A DNA stretch of 64,000 nt from Solibacillus sp. FSL R5-0449 (GTDB lineage: Bacteria; Bacillota; Bacilli; Bacillales_A; Planococcaceae): positions 3,324,001 to 3,388,000 of the forward strand of contig NZ_CP150239.1 in assembly GCF_037975215.1 (NCBI RefSeq). The letters run 5' to 3'. Positions 8,327 to 16,296 of this stretch are shown here, piece after piece. How positions within the stretch are numbered: position 1 is the stretch's first letter; each line of letters starts with the position of its first letter. The position numbers were made by a program, and so were the translations under genes. The notes beneath the pieces were generated by a model that was not told where the DNA came from, searched no databases, and saw nothing but the letters and a program-made list of their open reading frames with translations.

Positions 8327-10528
8327 TTATTTTTCGAGCTTTTTGTTCGGCCAGTATGACCATTTACCAAACACCGTAATGAGCGCCGGTACAAGTAATG
8401 GACGTACGACAAATGTATCTAGCAATACCCCTACGGCTGTTACGATACCGAATTGTACTAGCAGTTGGATTGGTAATGTCGCTAATACTAGGAATGTACC
8501 AGCTAAAATTAGACCAGCAGATGTGATAACCGCACCTGTTGATGCTATACCATTTGAAATGGCCTCTCTATGTGCAATACCGCGCTTGCGGTTTTTCCAT
8601 ATATCAGAAATCATGAAAATATTATAGTCATTACCTAATGCGATAATAAATACGAAACTATACAACGGAATCGAACTAGCCATTGCTTCATGTCCTAAAC
8701 CGTAATGAATGATCAGCCAGCCTGCACCTAAAGCAGCGAAGAAAGAAATCACTACTGTTACCATTAATTGAACCGATGTGATTAAGGCACGTAAGTAGGC
8801 TAATAATACGACGAAAATAATAATAATCATGACAGGTTGAATGATTTTCTCATCGCCTGACTGAACGACTTTTGTATCAAGTTGCGAACTCGTTTCGCCC
8901 CCAATCCAGAATTTACCGTCTTCCAGATTTTTATCAGCAAGTATTTCTTTAACATCGTCCTTCATTTGCTCAACATCATCCATCGCTTCATTCGAGTATG
9001 GATTTTTATCCAAATCAATTTCATAAAGCTGAATGTTGTTATTTGTTTCCCCTTTACGCATTTCTTTTACTACACCGACATAAGGGAGTCTTAATAATTG
9101 CTCAGTAATGTTCAAATCAGTTCCTTCACTGTCTACTAACAACTGAACCGGTGCTAATTCACCTGGTGTAAAGTTTTCTTCAATGATTGTAAATCCTTCA
9201 CGTGAAGGCATATCTTCAGGGAAGGAAGAAATTAAATCGTAGTTGTACTTAATATTTGTTGAAGCGAATGCTAAACCAATTAATATTACTCCTGCAACAA
9301 TTATGACAAGCCATGGTTTCGAAGTAACAAATTCACCAATCTTGCGCATATAGCGGTGATTAGGTTTACGTTGTTTATATGGTTTATTTTTCTTTTTTGC
9401 ATGTGCTTTTTCAGCTTCTTCCGTACGTGGAACAAATGGCCAAAACGCAGCGCGACCTAAAATACCAAGAATAGCCGGCAGCAATGTAACTACTGCAAAA
9501 CCTGTAATTAATACACCAAAGCTAAACGGAACCGCAAAACGCTGGAATGCCCCATAATCTGCCAATGCCAATGTCGCTAAACCGATAACTACTGTTAAGC
9601 CACTCATGACGATTGCACCTGTCGATTCACGCACAGCCGATGCCAATGCTGTAAATTTATTGTCTTCAGTCAGCAATATATCTCGGTAACGTGTGATTAA
9701 AAATAAACAATAGTCCGTACCTGCACCAAACAATAGTACAATCATAATTGCTACCGCTTGTGCGTCTTTATCGATCCATCCGTTTTCAGCCATCACGCCC
9801 AATAGTGGACTTACAACTAAATACGCAATCCCTACAACTATTAACGGGATAATCGCTAAAATTGGCGAACGGTAAATTACTAATAAGATGACTAAAATGA
9901 TTACTACAGTGGCAACCATTAGTTGTACGTCAGCTGCTTTGAATAGATCTGTCGCATCAATCGAAATACCAACCGGTCCAGAGAATCTAGCATGAAGTCC
10001 TTCATCTTCTAAATTATTATCATATGGATTTTCGCCAAATTGACTTTCTGTACGTTCTTTAATAATCGCTAAATTTTCTTTTAAGACATCTGAATTTTTA
10101 TCTGTTGAAAAGAAAACAGGTGTAACAAGTGCTGCACCGTTCTCGGAAAGTGATCCCATTAATGCTGAAACGGGAAGTTCATGGAATGGCGGGATTGTTT
10201 CCTGCCCATCTAACGGATCATCCGCCAGCTGTTTGTATAACCCTTGAATATTTGTCAAATCTTCTTCTGTAAGGCCTGATTCGTTATACCAAGTAATTAA
10301 TAGCGGGATCCCACTGTCAGAAGAAAATTCTTCCTCCATAATTTTTCCTGCTTGAATTGATGTATAAGTATCAGGGATTTCATCGCCTACAAAGTTTTCA
10401 ACACTATTAATTTGCGGAAAGATAAGTGCAAATACAACGGCAAACATAATCCATAAAGCCAAAACGACCCAACGTGTTTTCTTACCGCCCATTACAGTTC
10501 CCCATTTTTCCAATGGATGTTTAGACAT
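8327..10528 (-). CDS. MMPL/RND-type membrane transporter (YdfJ-like)
   Basis: A protein of about 733 residues with two repeats of an extracytoplasmic domain plus six-helix MMPL membrane unit, giving about 12 helices in all. Conserved membrane motifs include GAGTDYCLFLITRYRD in the first half and ALGNDYNIFMISDIWKN in the second; the Asp-Tyr pairs are typical of proton-relay MMPL proteins. The family exports lipids, surfactants or drugs. The start is placed at MSKHPLEKW (10528) because AGGAGG lies 7 bases upstream; an upstream in-frame extension has no binding site. It is divergent from the MerR/B12-type regulator at 10707, a plausible controller. Confidence 0.87.
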   Translation of the reverse strand: MSKHPLEKWGTVMGGKKTRWVVLALWIMFAVVFALIFPQINSVENFVGDEIPDTYTSIQAGKIMEEEFSSDSGIPLLITWYNESGLTEEDLTNIQGLYKQLADDPLDGQETIPPFHELPVSALMGSLSENGAALVTPVFFSTDKNSDVLKENLAIIKERTESQFGENPYDNNLEDEGLHARFSGPVGISIDATDLFKAADVQLMVATVVIILVILLVIYRSPILAIIPLIVVGIAYLVVSPLLGVMAENGWIDKDAQAVAIMIVLLFGAGTDYCLFLITRYRDILLTEDNKFTALASAVRESTGAIVMSGLTVVIGLATLALADYGAFQRFAVPFSFGVLITGFAVVTLLPAILGILGRAAFWPFVPRTEEAEKAHAKKKNKPYKQRKPNHRYMRKIGEFVTSKPWLVIIVAGVILIGLAFASTNIKYNYDLISSFPEDMPSREGFTIIEENFTPGELAPVQLLVDSEGTDLNITEQLLRLPYVGVVKEMRKGETNNNIQLYEIDLDKNPYSNEAMDDVEQMKDDVKEILADKNLEDGKFWIGGETSSQLDTKVVQSGDEKIIQPVMIIIIFVVLLAYLRALITSVQLMVTVVISFFAALGAGWLIIHYGLGHEAMASSIPLYSFVFIIALGNDYNIFMISDIWKNRKRGIAHREAISNGIASTGAVITSAGLILAGTFLVLATLPIQLLVQFGIVTAVGVLLDTFVVRPLLVPALITVFGKWSYWPNKKLEK

Positions 10529-10607
10529 CACATAGCCTCCTCTTATTTTATTTCTTCCAAATATTGCAAGGTGATGGCACTTTTTTATAATACCCCTCAC
10601 TTCATGT

Positions 10608-10668
10608 TATACAAACATTGTACAGTATATGAAAAACATTTGACAAGTACTTTATTTTTCGGTTGAAT
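10608..10668. promoter_or_regulatory. Divergent control region with dyad and promoter
   Basis: An inverted repeat TATAC (10608-10612) / GTATA (10625-10629) with 12 bases between the arms lies between the divergent MMPL and MerR-type genes. A candidate promoter for the regulator is TTGACA (10640-10645), a 17-base spacer and TTGAAT (10663-10668). Operator function is inferred. Confidence 0.4.
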
Positions 10669-10706
10669 AGAGTTTAACAAGGATTCCTTTTAGGAGGTGG
10701 TAAAAT

Positions 10707-11582
10707 ATGACTAAAAAAACATACTCAATACAACAAGTATCTAACTTAACAAATCTTTCTAAACAACTGATCCGAAAATGGGAAGATCGCTACCAGATCA
10801 TTCAACCGGACAGATTAGACAATGGTTATCGCGTATATTCGGAAGATGAAGTTCAAACGTTATTGCAGCTGAAACAGTATGTGAATAGCGGCATGACGAT
10901 CAAACAAGCGGTCGATCACTATATTAAAAATAAGGATGTACCGGAAGAAGACCCTGTATCGTACTTCCACAAAGCACTAATTCAGGCCGGTACCGATGCG
11001 AATGAGCATAAAATATTACATTTGCTCGAACAGGCTCACCATAAATTTGGTGTAGAGAAACTGATTCGGGACATTGTTGTTCCCTTCCTTCACGAAGTTG
11101 GACAGCTTTGGTGCGAAAAAGCCTGGGGTGAATACCAAGAAGCAATAAGCAGTCAAACAGTGCGCGACTTTTTAAGCCACCTTCGTCGACATTTTTATGT
11201 TCCGGACGATGCGCCGCTCGCATTAGGGAGCTGTCTACCTGGAGAAAGACATGAAATCCCTATGCAAATTCTACTCATCCAATGTATGTTGCGGGGTTAC
11301 CGCACACTTATGCTCGGTCCTTCACCAGCACCAACTGCGATACAATCTGCTATCGCGTTAAAAAAGCCGGCAATTGTTTTATTAACAGGATCTACCGAGA
11401 TTGCTTACAATGAATTCGCCCAATCTATTCATACCCTAGAAAAATTGGCACAAGTTCACGAGCATATTTCTTTTTATATCGGTGGTGCAGGGACAGAAGC
11501 CTTTTATGAACAGTTCCAGTTAAAAGCGTTAAAATTAGCACGAACAATTGATGATATTCTTCCTCCCGTCAGTCTTTCGTAG
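10707..11582 (+). CDS. MerR-family regulator with B12-binding-like C-terminal domain
   Basis: A 291-residue protein. Residues 1-75 form a MerR winged helix (YSIQQVSNLTNLSKQLIRKWEDRY and NGYRVYSEDEV, each shown only in part: SKQLIRKWEDRY). Residues about 85-170 look like the helical cap, and about 170-285 like the cobalamin-binding Rossmann domain of CarH/LitR-type light-responsive repressors (PGERHEIPMQ corresponds to the ligand-His loop). The cap region has GQLWCEKAWGEYQEA where CarH-type proteins have W...EH, so the His expected there is missing; true B12 sensing is uncertain. It is probably a repressor of its own gene and of the divergent MMPL transporter gene. Ribosome binding site AGGAGGTG is present. 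Confidence 0.82.
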   Translation: MTKKTYSIQQVSNLTNLSKQLIRKWEDRYQIIQPDRLDNGYRVYSEDEVQTLLQLKQYVNSGMTIKQAVDHYIKNKDVPEEDPVSYFHKALIQAGTDANEHKILHLLEQAHHKFGVEKLIRDIVVPFLHEVGQLWCEKAWGEYQEAISSQTVRDFLSHLRRHFYVPDDAPLALGSCLPGERHEIPMQILLIQCMLRGYRTLMLGPSPAPTAIQSAIALKKPAIVLLTGSTEIAYNEFAQSIHTLEKLAQVHEHISFYIGGAGTEAFYEQFQLKALKLARTIDDILPPVSLS

Positions 11583-11592
11583 TTTCACACCA

Positions 11593-11625
11593 AGCTCGCT
11601 GCGTTCATTTACAGCGGGCTTTTTG
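11593..11625 (+). terminator. Intrinsic terminator after the MerR/B12-type gene
   Basis: AGCTCGCTG (11593-11601) pairs with CAGCGGGCT (11612-11620) with one G-U pair, followed by T residues. Confidence 0.75.
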
Positions 11626-11703
11626 CTGATTAATTTCGAACAGCAAAAATTGACCACTTTGCCTAATTTGCAAAATGGCCAACCTCTAAACTTTATTTGT
11701 AAA

Positions 11704-11925
11704 TTACTTATCTTTCGTTTCGTCCGGCGAATTTTTACGCTCACTACCGGAAGTAGTTTTCGTGTTCGCACGATATTTTTCATCTTTCACCTGATCATTC
11801 AATTCTTCCATCGGAATTGGATCCACAAATTTCATTTCCTCATCTATATCGAAAATGCTTTCCTTTTCGGTATTCAATAAATCCGGATTGTCGAGCTTTT
11901 TATGTTTTATTTTATCGTCTTTCAT
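11704..11925 (-). CDS. Small highly charged hypothetical protein
   Basis: A 73-residue, very hydrophilic protein rich in Lys, Asp and Glu, with no membrane segment and no Cys. It begins MKDDKIKHKKLDNPDLL and ends in a Ser/Thr/Lys-rich tail that looks disordered. A strong AAGGAGG lies 8 bases before the ATG, so it is likely real. No family recognised; function unknown. Confidence 0.55.
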   Translation of the reverse strand: MKDDKIKHKKLDNPDLLNTEKESIFDIDEEMKFVDPIPMEELNDQVKDEKYRANTKTTSGSERKNSPDETKDK

Positions 11926-12010
11926 TATAAAAGCCTCCTTTTCGAATGTTCTCTTATCTATTACCCGAAATTAGAGATGCTTACACTTTTACTTTTAAGC
12001 ATTAACATTT

Positions 12011-12304
12011 TTAACTTTTAAAATTTAAGCTCTTCTCAGCCATCGCTTGTTTTAATTTAGGCATCGAAGAAGGTCCAATCCCATGCAATTGTAAAATTTC
12101 ACTTTCCGTATATTCAGCAAGCTGCTCCAACTCGGTAATGCCCGCATTTATTAAGGCATTTCGTGCAGGTGAAGTTAAACGAGATAAAAATCCTTTTGAC
12201 GGTTTATTAGCCTGCTCGCATTTAGGACAAGTTCCACAATCTGTACTTTTATAATATCGGTGTCCCTTTGGACAAATACGCAATGTTCGCTCCCTTTTCA
12301 CCAT
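12011..12304 (-). CDS. Zinc-ribbon plus helix-hairpin-helix small protein
   Basis: About 97 residues. The N-terminal part has a Cys/His cluster (CPKGHRYYKS, CGTCPKC) that looks like a zinc ribbon. The C-terminal part, from about residue 45, resembles the RNA polymerase alpha C-terminal domain or a helix-hairpin-helix fold (LTSPARNALINAGI, LQLHGIGPSSMPKLKQAM), as used for DNA contact. Proteins of this design are common in Bacillales and have no established role. The ATG at 12304 is preferred over an in-frame TTG three codons earlier. DNA binding is inferred from the fold only. Confidence 0.7.
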   Translation of the reverse strand: MVKRERTLRICPKGHRYYKSTDCGTCPKCEQANKPSKGFLSRLTSPARNALINAGITELEQLAEYTESEILQLHGIGPSSMPKLKQAMAEKSLNFKS

Positions 12305-12352
12305 TCTCACCAACTCTCGTTAAGCTTGATTTAATTACCGTTATTTTACCCT

Positions 12353-12392
12353 TAAAAAAAATCCGTTGCACGATTTTACGTACAACGGATTT
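12353..12392 (-). terminator. Intrinsic terminator after ahpF
   Basis: ATCCGTTG (12361-12368) pairs with CAACGGAT (12383-12390), extended by inner ACG/CGT pairs. The A run at 12353-12360 supplies the minus-strand U tail. Confidence 0.8.
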
Positions 12393-12397
12393 TATAA

Positions 12398-13954
12398 TTA
12401 TGCTTCTACAAATTCACGTGAATCTACATTACGGATCATATAGTCGAATGCACCTAAAGCAGCTGTTGCCCCAGAGCCCATCGAAATAACGATTTGCTTG
12501 TATACTGTATCTGTGCAATCGCCTGCTGCAAAAACTCCAGGAACATTAGTTGCACCGTGCTTATCGATAATAATTTCGCCATGCGCATTCATTTCTACAG
12601 TTCCTTCAAGGAATTCTGTGTTTGGCAATAAACCAATTTGAACGAATACACCTTGTAATCCGATATGCTTTTCTTCACCTGTCACAACATCTTTATACGT
12701 TAGACCATTTACTTTATCCGTTCCTGTAATTTCAGTAGTTGAAGCATTTGTAATTACTGTAACGTTTTTCAGGCCGCGAACACGCTCCTGCAACACTTTA
12801 TCTGCCTTCAACTCACTGTTGCGTTGCAGTAACGTAACATGGTTAACAATACCCGCTAAGTCGATTGCCGCTTCTACGCCTGAGTTACCGCCGCCGATTA
12901 CCGCAACATCTTTCCCTTTGAATATCGGGCCGTCACAGTGCGGGCAATACGCAACGCCTTTATTTTTAAACTCTTCCTCACCAGGTACACCAAGCTGACG
13001 ATAGCGAGCCCCTGTAGAAAGGATAACTGTTTTCCCTTTTAATACCGCGCCGTTTTCTAACGTCACTTCAATCAGATCTTTTTTCTCGATTTTTGCCGCA
13101 CGTTGCGATTTCATCACATCAATGTCATAGTCCAATACATGCGCTTCCAGGCTCGATACAAAAGCAGGACCTTCTGTAGCCTTTGTCCCGATAATATTTT
13201 CAATTGATAGCGTATCGTTAACCTGACCACCGAAGCGTTCTGCCACGATACCCGTACGAATCCCTTTACGTGCCGAATAAATAGCAGCTGCAGAACCTGC
13301 AGGACCACCACCTACTACCAATACATCAAATACTTCTTTATCCGCAAATTCCGAGCCGTCCGATACTTCGCCTAACTTTGTTAAAATATCTTCTAACTCC
13401 ATACGACCGCCACCGAAGTTTTCGCCGTTTAAAAATACAGTAGGTACTGCCATAATGTCTCGGTCTTTAATTTCAGACTGGAATGCTCCACCTTCGATCA
13501 TCGTGTTCGAGATGTTCGGGTTTAAAACTGCCATAATATTCAATGCCTGCACAACATCAGGACAGTTATGACAAGTTAAACTTACGTACGTTTCAAACTT
13601 CAATGGTTGCTTAATCGCCTGAATGCGTTTTACAACAGCTGCATCGATTTTCGGTGCGCGACCTGAAACTTGTAAAAGCGCTAAAACTAATGAAGTAAAT
13701 TCATGACCAAGTGGTAATCCAGCAAACGTAACACCAGATTCCCCTTCGCCTACTTTATTAATACTGAAACTCGGTGTACGTTCTAATATTGCATGCTGTA
13801 CCGTAATGCGGGGTGACATCTTTTCCAGCTCTTCAACTAAATTGAGCATTTCTTGCGATGTTTTGTCGTCATTAACACTCACTTTAATTAATAAATCACC
13901 TTCCAGCATTGATAAATACTGCTGTAATTGCGCTTTAATCTGATTATCTAACAC
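12398..13954 (-). CDS. ahpF: Alkyl hydroperoxide reductase subunit F
   Basis: A 518-residue flavoprotein disulfide reductase that uses NADH to re-reduce AhpC. The N-terminal tandem thioredoxin-like domain carries its redox pair in LTCHNCPD (C128, C131). The FAD Rossmann motif is [11 protein letters not shown] (about 213-223), the second active disulfide is YCPHCDGP (C337, C340), and the NADH site is [12 protein letters not shown]. The length matches AhpF. The start is taken as GTG at 13954 because [14 protein letters not shown] matches the family N-terminus, yet no good ribosome binding site precedes it. It follows ahpC on the same strand with a hairpin between them, so expression is probably partial readthrough from the PerR-controlled ahpC promoter. 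Confidence 0.95.
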   Translation of the reverse strand: MLDNQIKAQLQQYLSMLEGDLLIKVSVNDDKTSQEMLNLVEELEKMSPRITVQHAILERTPSFSINKVGEGESGVTFAGLPLGHEFTSLVLALLQVSGRAPKIDAAVVKRIQAIKQPLKFETYVSLTCHNCPDVVQALNIMAVLNPNISNTMIEGGAFQSEIKDRDIMAVPTVFLNGENFGGGRMELEDILTKLGEVSDGSEFADKEVFDVLVVGGGPAGSAAAIYSARKGIRTGIVAERFGGQVNDTLSIENIIGTKATEGPAFVSSLEAHVLDYDIDVMKSQRAAKIEKKDLIEVTLENGAVLKGKTVILSTGARYRQLGVPGEEEFKNKGVAYCPHCDGPIFKGKDVAVIGGGNSGVEAAIDLAGIVNHVTLLQRNSELKADKVLQERVRGLKNVTVITNASTTEITGTDKVNGLTYKDVVTGEEKHIGLQGVFVQIGLLPNTEFLEGTVEMNAHGEIIIDKHGATNVPGVFAAGDCTDTVYKQIVISMGSGATAALGAFDYMIRNVDSREFVEA

Positions 13955-14101
13955 TGCACAAGCTGCTGTATGAATACCGCTTATCGTTCTCTCCCGAAAA
14001 ATAAGCGGCGATTCTCTCTCTAATACAGCCAGCCTTCCACCTCTTTCCTATTTAATTTAGAAGGTAGAGAGCTTCCCATTCTTATCTCAAGTTAAAAACA
14101 G

Positions 14102-14140
14102 AGCGACAAAAACCAAGCCATAAAGGTTGTTTTTGTCGCT
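14102..14140 (-). terminator. Hairpin between ahpC and ahpF (partial terminator)
   Basis: AGCGACAAAAAC (14102-14113) pairs exactly with GTTTTTGTCGCT (14129-14140), with T residues after the stem on the minus strand. It would make ahpC transcripts more abundant than ahpC-ahpF transcripts. Confidence 0.65.
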
Positions 14141-14166
14141 TACTTGTTTGTTATTTACTACTCAGA

Positions 14167-14730
14167 TTAGATTTTACCTACTAGATCTAAGCTTGGTGTT
14201 AAAGTTTCGCCGCCTTCTTCCCATTTAGCTGGGCAAACTTCACCTGGATTGTTACGTACATATTGAGCCGCTTTAATTTTATTCACTAAAATTGAAGCGT
14301 CACGGCCGATACCGCCAGCATTAATTTCTAATGCTTGTACAACACCGTCTGGATCGATGATGAATGTACCGCGTTCCGCTAAGCCGTCTTCTTCATTTAA
14401 TACGTCAAACGCTTTAGAAATTGTATGAGATGGGTCACCAATCATGATGTACTCAATTTTACCGATTGCATCAGAAGTATCGTGCCATGCTTTGTGAGTG
14501 AAGTGTGTATCAGTCGATACAGAGTAAACTTCTACTCCTAAAGATTTTAAAGTAGCATATTCATTTTGTAAGTCTTCTAACTCAGTTGGGCAAACGAATG
14601 TGAAGTCTGCAGGGTAGAAGCATACTACTGACCATTGTCCTTTGAAGTTTTCTGAAGATACGTCGATGAATTCACCTTTGTGGAATGCTTTTGCAGCGAA
14701 TGGTGCGATTTCTTTACCGATTAATGCCAT
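14167..14730 (-). CDS. ahpC: Alkyl hydroperoxide reductase C, 2-Cys peroxiredoxin
   Basis: A 187-residue typical 2-Cys peroxiredoxin that reduces hydrogen peroxide and organic peroxides in the cytosol. The peroxidatic Cys47 lies in [11 protein letters not shown] and the resolving Cys166 in [10 protein letters not shown]. Length and both motifs are canonical. It forms a functional pair with AhpF, encoded downstream. The ribosome binding site is AGGAGG, and two overlapping PerR-like boxes lie just upstream, which indicates peroxide-induced expression. Confidence 0.97.
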   Translation of the reverse strand: MALIGKEIAPFAAKAFHKGEFIDVSSENFKGQWSVVCFYPADFTFVCPTELEDLQNEYATLKSLGVEVYSVSTDTHFTHKAWHDTSDAIGKIEYIMIGDPSHTISKAFDVLNEEDGLAERGTFIIDPDGVVQALEINAGGIGRDASILVNKIKAAQYVRNNPGEVCPAKWEEGGETLTPSLDLVGKI

Positions 14731-14760
14731 TTTAAAATTCCTCCTATATAAATATCAATG

Positions 14761-14789
14761 AAATAATTATTATAAAATAATTATTATTA
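14761..14789 (-). promoter_or_regulatory. Double PerR-type operator upstream of ahpC
   Basis: AAATAATTATTATAA (14761-14775) matches 13 of 15 positions of the Bacillus PerR box TTATAATNATTATAA. A second copy, AAATAATTATTATTA (14775-14789), matches about 12. The placement 30-60 bases before ahpC fits repression by PerR with metal. PerR binding is inferred. Confidence 0.65.
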
Positions 14790-15107
14790 CCATTTAAAAT
14801 TATCTTATATTAGCTATATTTCGTCAACCTTCTATAAAATAAATTCAGTAAATACTTCTATATAAATTGCATATTTATGTCACACATTAATTAAGACCGA
14901 AACTAACTACATAAAAATTCTACTTAGAATCATTATTTCTGTATACCCATCTATTTAAAGTATAGTTATCGTTCTTATAACATTCTCCTCTTCTTCTGTA
15001 ACTAGCAGCCAGAAATCTCTCTAAGCGTCGTCATTCTCGTTTAAGATACCTTTAATTAAATAAACGAGAAAAATGGACCGATCCACTCTCAATATTCCAC
15101 CGCAAAT
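14790..15107. other. Intergenic stretch, no gene seen
   Basis: A+T-rich DNA upstream of the ahpC operator and beyond the terminator of the small paralogue pair. Only very short frames without credible ribosome binding sites were seen on either strand. Confidence 0.5.
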
Positions 15108-15153
15108 AAAAAGGTCTATGCAGGATTCTTCCGTTTCCTGCATAGACCTTTTT
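15108..15153 (-). terminator. Strong intrinsic terminator after the small paralogue pair
   Basis: AAAAAGGTCTATGCAGGA (15108-15125) pairs perfectly with TCCTGCATAGACCTTTTT (15136-15153): an 18-bp stem with a 10-base loop and a U tail on the minus strand. Confidence 0.85.
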
Positions 15154-15156
15154 AAA

Positions 15157-15279
15157 TTAGTTTGTAAACGATAGGACAGCATTTTTGTACTTTGCTAAAA
15201 ATGCAGCAGCCTCGCTTTTCGTTGCGTATTCGAACATACGAATATCATTTGGATTATTGAACACTGTTACTACCCACAT
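15157..15279 (-). CDS. 40-residue conserved small protein, paralogue 2
   Basis: Starts MWVVTVFNNPNDIRMFEYAT and ends in a Lys/Tyr/Ala-rich helix-like tail. It is nearly identical in layout to the neighbour at 15303-15425 (same length and same WVVTVFNN, NDIR and FEY blocks), which is strong evidence that both are real genes arising by duplication. AAGGAGCGG lies 6 bases before the ATG, and a strong terminator follows directly. The N-terminal half looks like a beta hairpin and the C-terminal half like a helix; no signal peptide or Cys. Function unknown. Confidence 0.7.
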   Translation of the reverse strand: MWVVTVFNNPNDIRMFEYATKSEAAAFLAKYKNAVLSFTN

Positions 15280-15302
15280 ATTTTACCGCTCCTTTTTCGT
15301 TT

Positions 15303-15425
15303 TTATTTTGTATAGGATAAGATTGCGTTTTTATATTTTTCTAATGTTGATGTTGCTTCCATCTTCGTCGTATATTCAAATATACGAATATCGTTTATAT
15401 TGTTAAATACTGTTACTACCCACAT
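15303..15425 (-). CDS. 40-residue conserved small protein, paralogue 1
   Basis: First gene of the tandem pair. It starts MWVVTVFNNINDIRIFEYTT and ends KYKNAILSYTK. AAGGAGA lies 8 bases before the ATG, and a TATAAT hexamer lies about 25 bases upstream on the same strand. The stop is 23 bases before the second paralogue's start, so the two share one transcript. About 26 of 40 residues agree with the paralogue, with differences concentrated in the C-terminal half. No known family recognised. Confidence 0.7.
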   Translation of the reverse strand: MWVVTVFNNINDIRIFEYTTKMEATSTLEKYKNAILSYTK

Positions 15426-15724
15426 GTTTCATTTCTCCTTTTTTATAAAACTGTATTATAAATAGTCGATTCTCCCGTGACAGTTGCAGTTTGTTATATA
15501 ACACATTTCCTGTTTTCTATATTACTCCTTTTAATTTAAAAAGAAACCCCCAATCCCCTATATTCACAATGTTTTCACAATTTATCTGATTAATTTGAAC
15601 AATTTATGAATGCCTTGAATTTAATGTTTTAAACAAAAAACAGAAGAATAGATTATAAGCCAGCAAGTTCTGTTCTAGTACAGAAAAATAACGCTTACAT
15701 TCAAAATTACGTTAAATTTGAATT
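15426..15724. other. Intergenic stretch, promoter of the small paralogue pair only
   Basis: Apart from the TATAAT hexamer (minus strand) just upstream of the first small paralogue, I see no gene, repeat or RNA structure here. Confidence 0.4.
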
Positions 15725-15761
15725 AAAAAAGGAATGTACAGAGTTTTTGTACATTCCTTTT
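15725..15761 (-). terminator. Intrinsic terminator after the DUF948 gene
   Basis: AAAAAAGGAATGTAC (15725-15739) pairs with GTACATTCCTTTT (15749-15761); the minus-strand transcript ends in a U run. Confidence 0.8.
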
Positions 15762-15765
15762 CCTT

Positions 15766-16167
15766 TTATGCTTTTCGCTGAATAATACCCATTGCAGTAT
15801 TAGTCCAACGTTCTACCTCAGCTTGTCTTTGTGGATCATTGTTTGCTTTCTTCATTACTTTCACAGTCGCATCGTGTGACTCATCGCTTACTTGATCCAG
15901 TACCTTACCAGTCTGTTTGACAGATTGGATGACTGACTGGACAGATTCTTTTTTATATTCGATATCTGCCATCATGCGATTGACTGTTGTTGTTAATTTT
16001 GTTGTTTCGGTTTGAATAGGGTTCAGCTGTTTTTTGATTCCTTCAGCATGTGCCAACAGCAGTGTAACGACCTTTTTTATTGGTCCGATTACTACAACAA
16101 TACAGACGATTAACAGAACTACAGCAATTCCCAGTACAACAAGGGACGCTATTAACCACGGATTCAT
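15766..16167 (-). CDS. DUF948 family membrane protein (YoxC/YtxG-like)
   Basis: A 133-residue protein with one N-terminal membrane helix (about 5-28, rich in Val/Leu/Ile). A long amphipathic helical region follows (about 35-105) that looks like a coiled coil, as in DUF948 proteins and chemoreceptor-like stalks. The motif NPIQTETTKLTTTVNRMM is typical of the family. Members are often general-stress proteins of unknown role at the membrane. Single-gene transcript with its own terminator. Confidence 0.75.
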   Translation of the reverse strand: MNPWLIASLVVLGIAVVLLIVCIVVVIGPIKKVVTLLLAHAEGIKKQLNPIQTETTKLTTTVNRMMADIEYKKESVQSVIQSVKQTGKVLDQVSDESHDATVKVMKKANNDPQRQAEVERWTNTAMGIIQRKA

Positions 16168-16296
16168 AAAATATGCCTCCTTATTAAAATTCCTTTATTC
16201 CTTACATATACCCAACTTACTCCTAACAATACACTAAATAGTTCGACATGTAAGTTAAAAAGAAACGGAAAATTTTTGATTAACTGTGCATGCCTA

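Noticed and set aside
14731-14880. A+T-rich stretch as a replication origin or DnaA-box cluster
   Set aside because: No TTATCCACA-type boxes seen; the pattern is better explained as PerR operators and promoter of ahpC.
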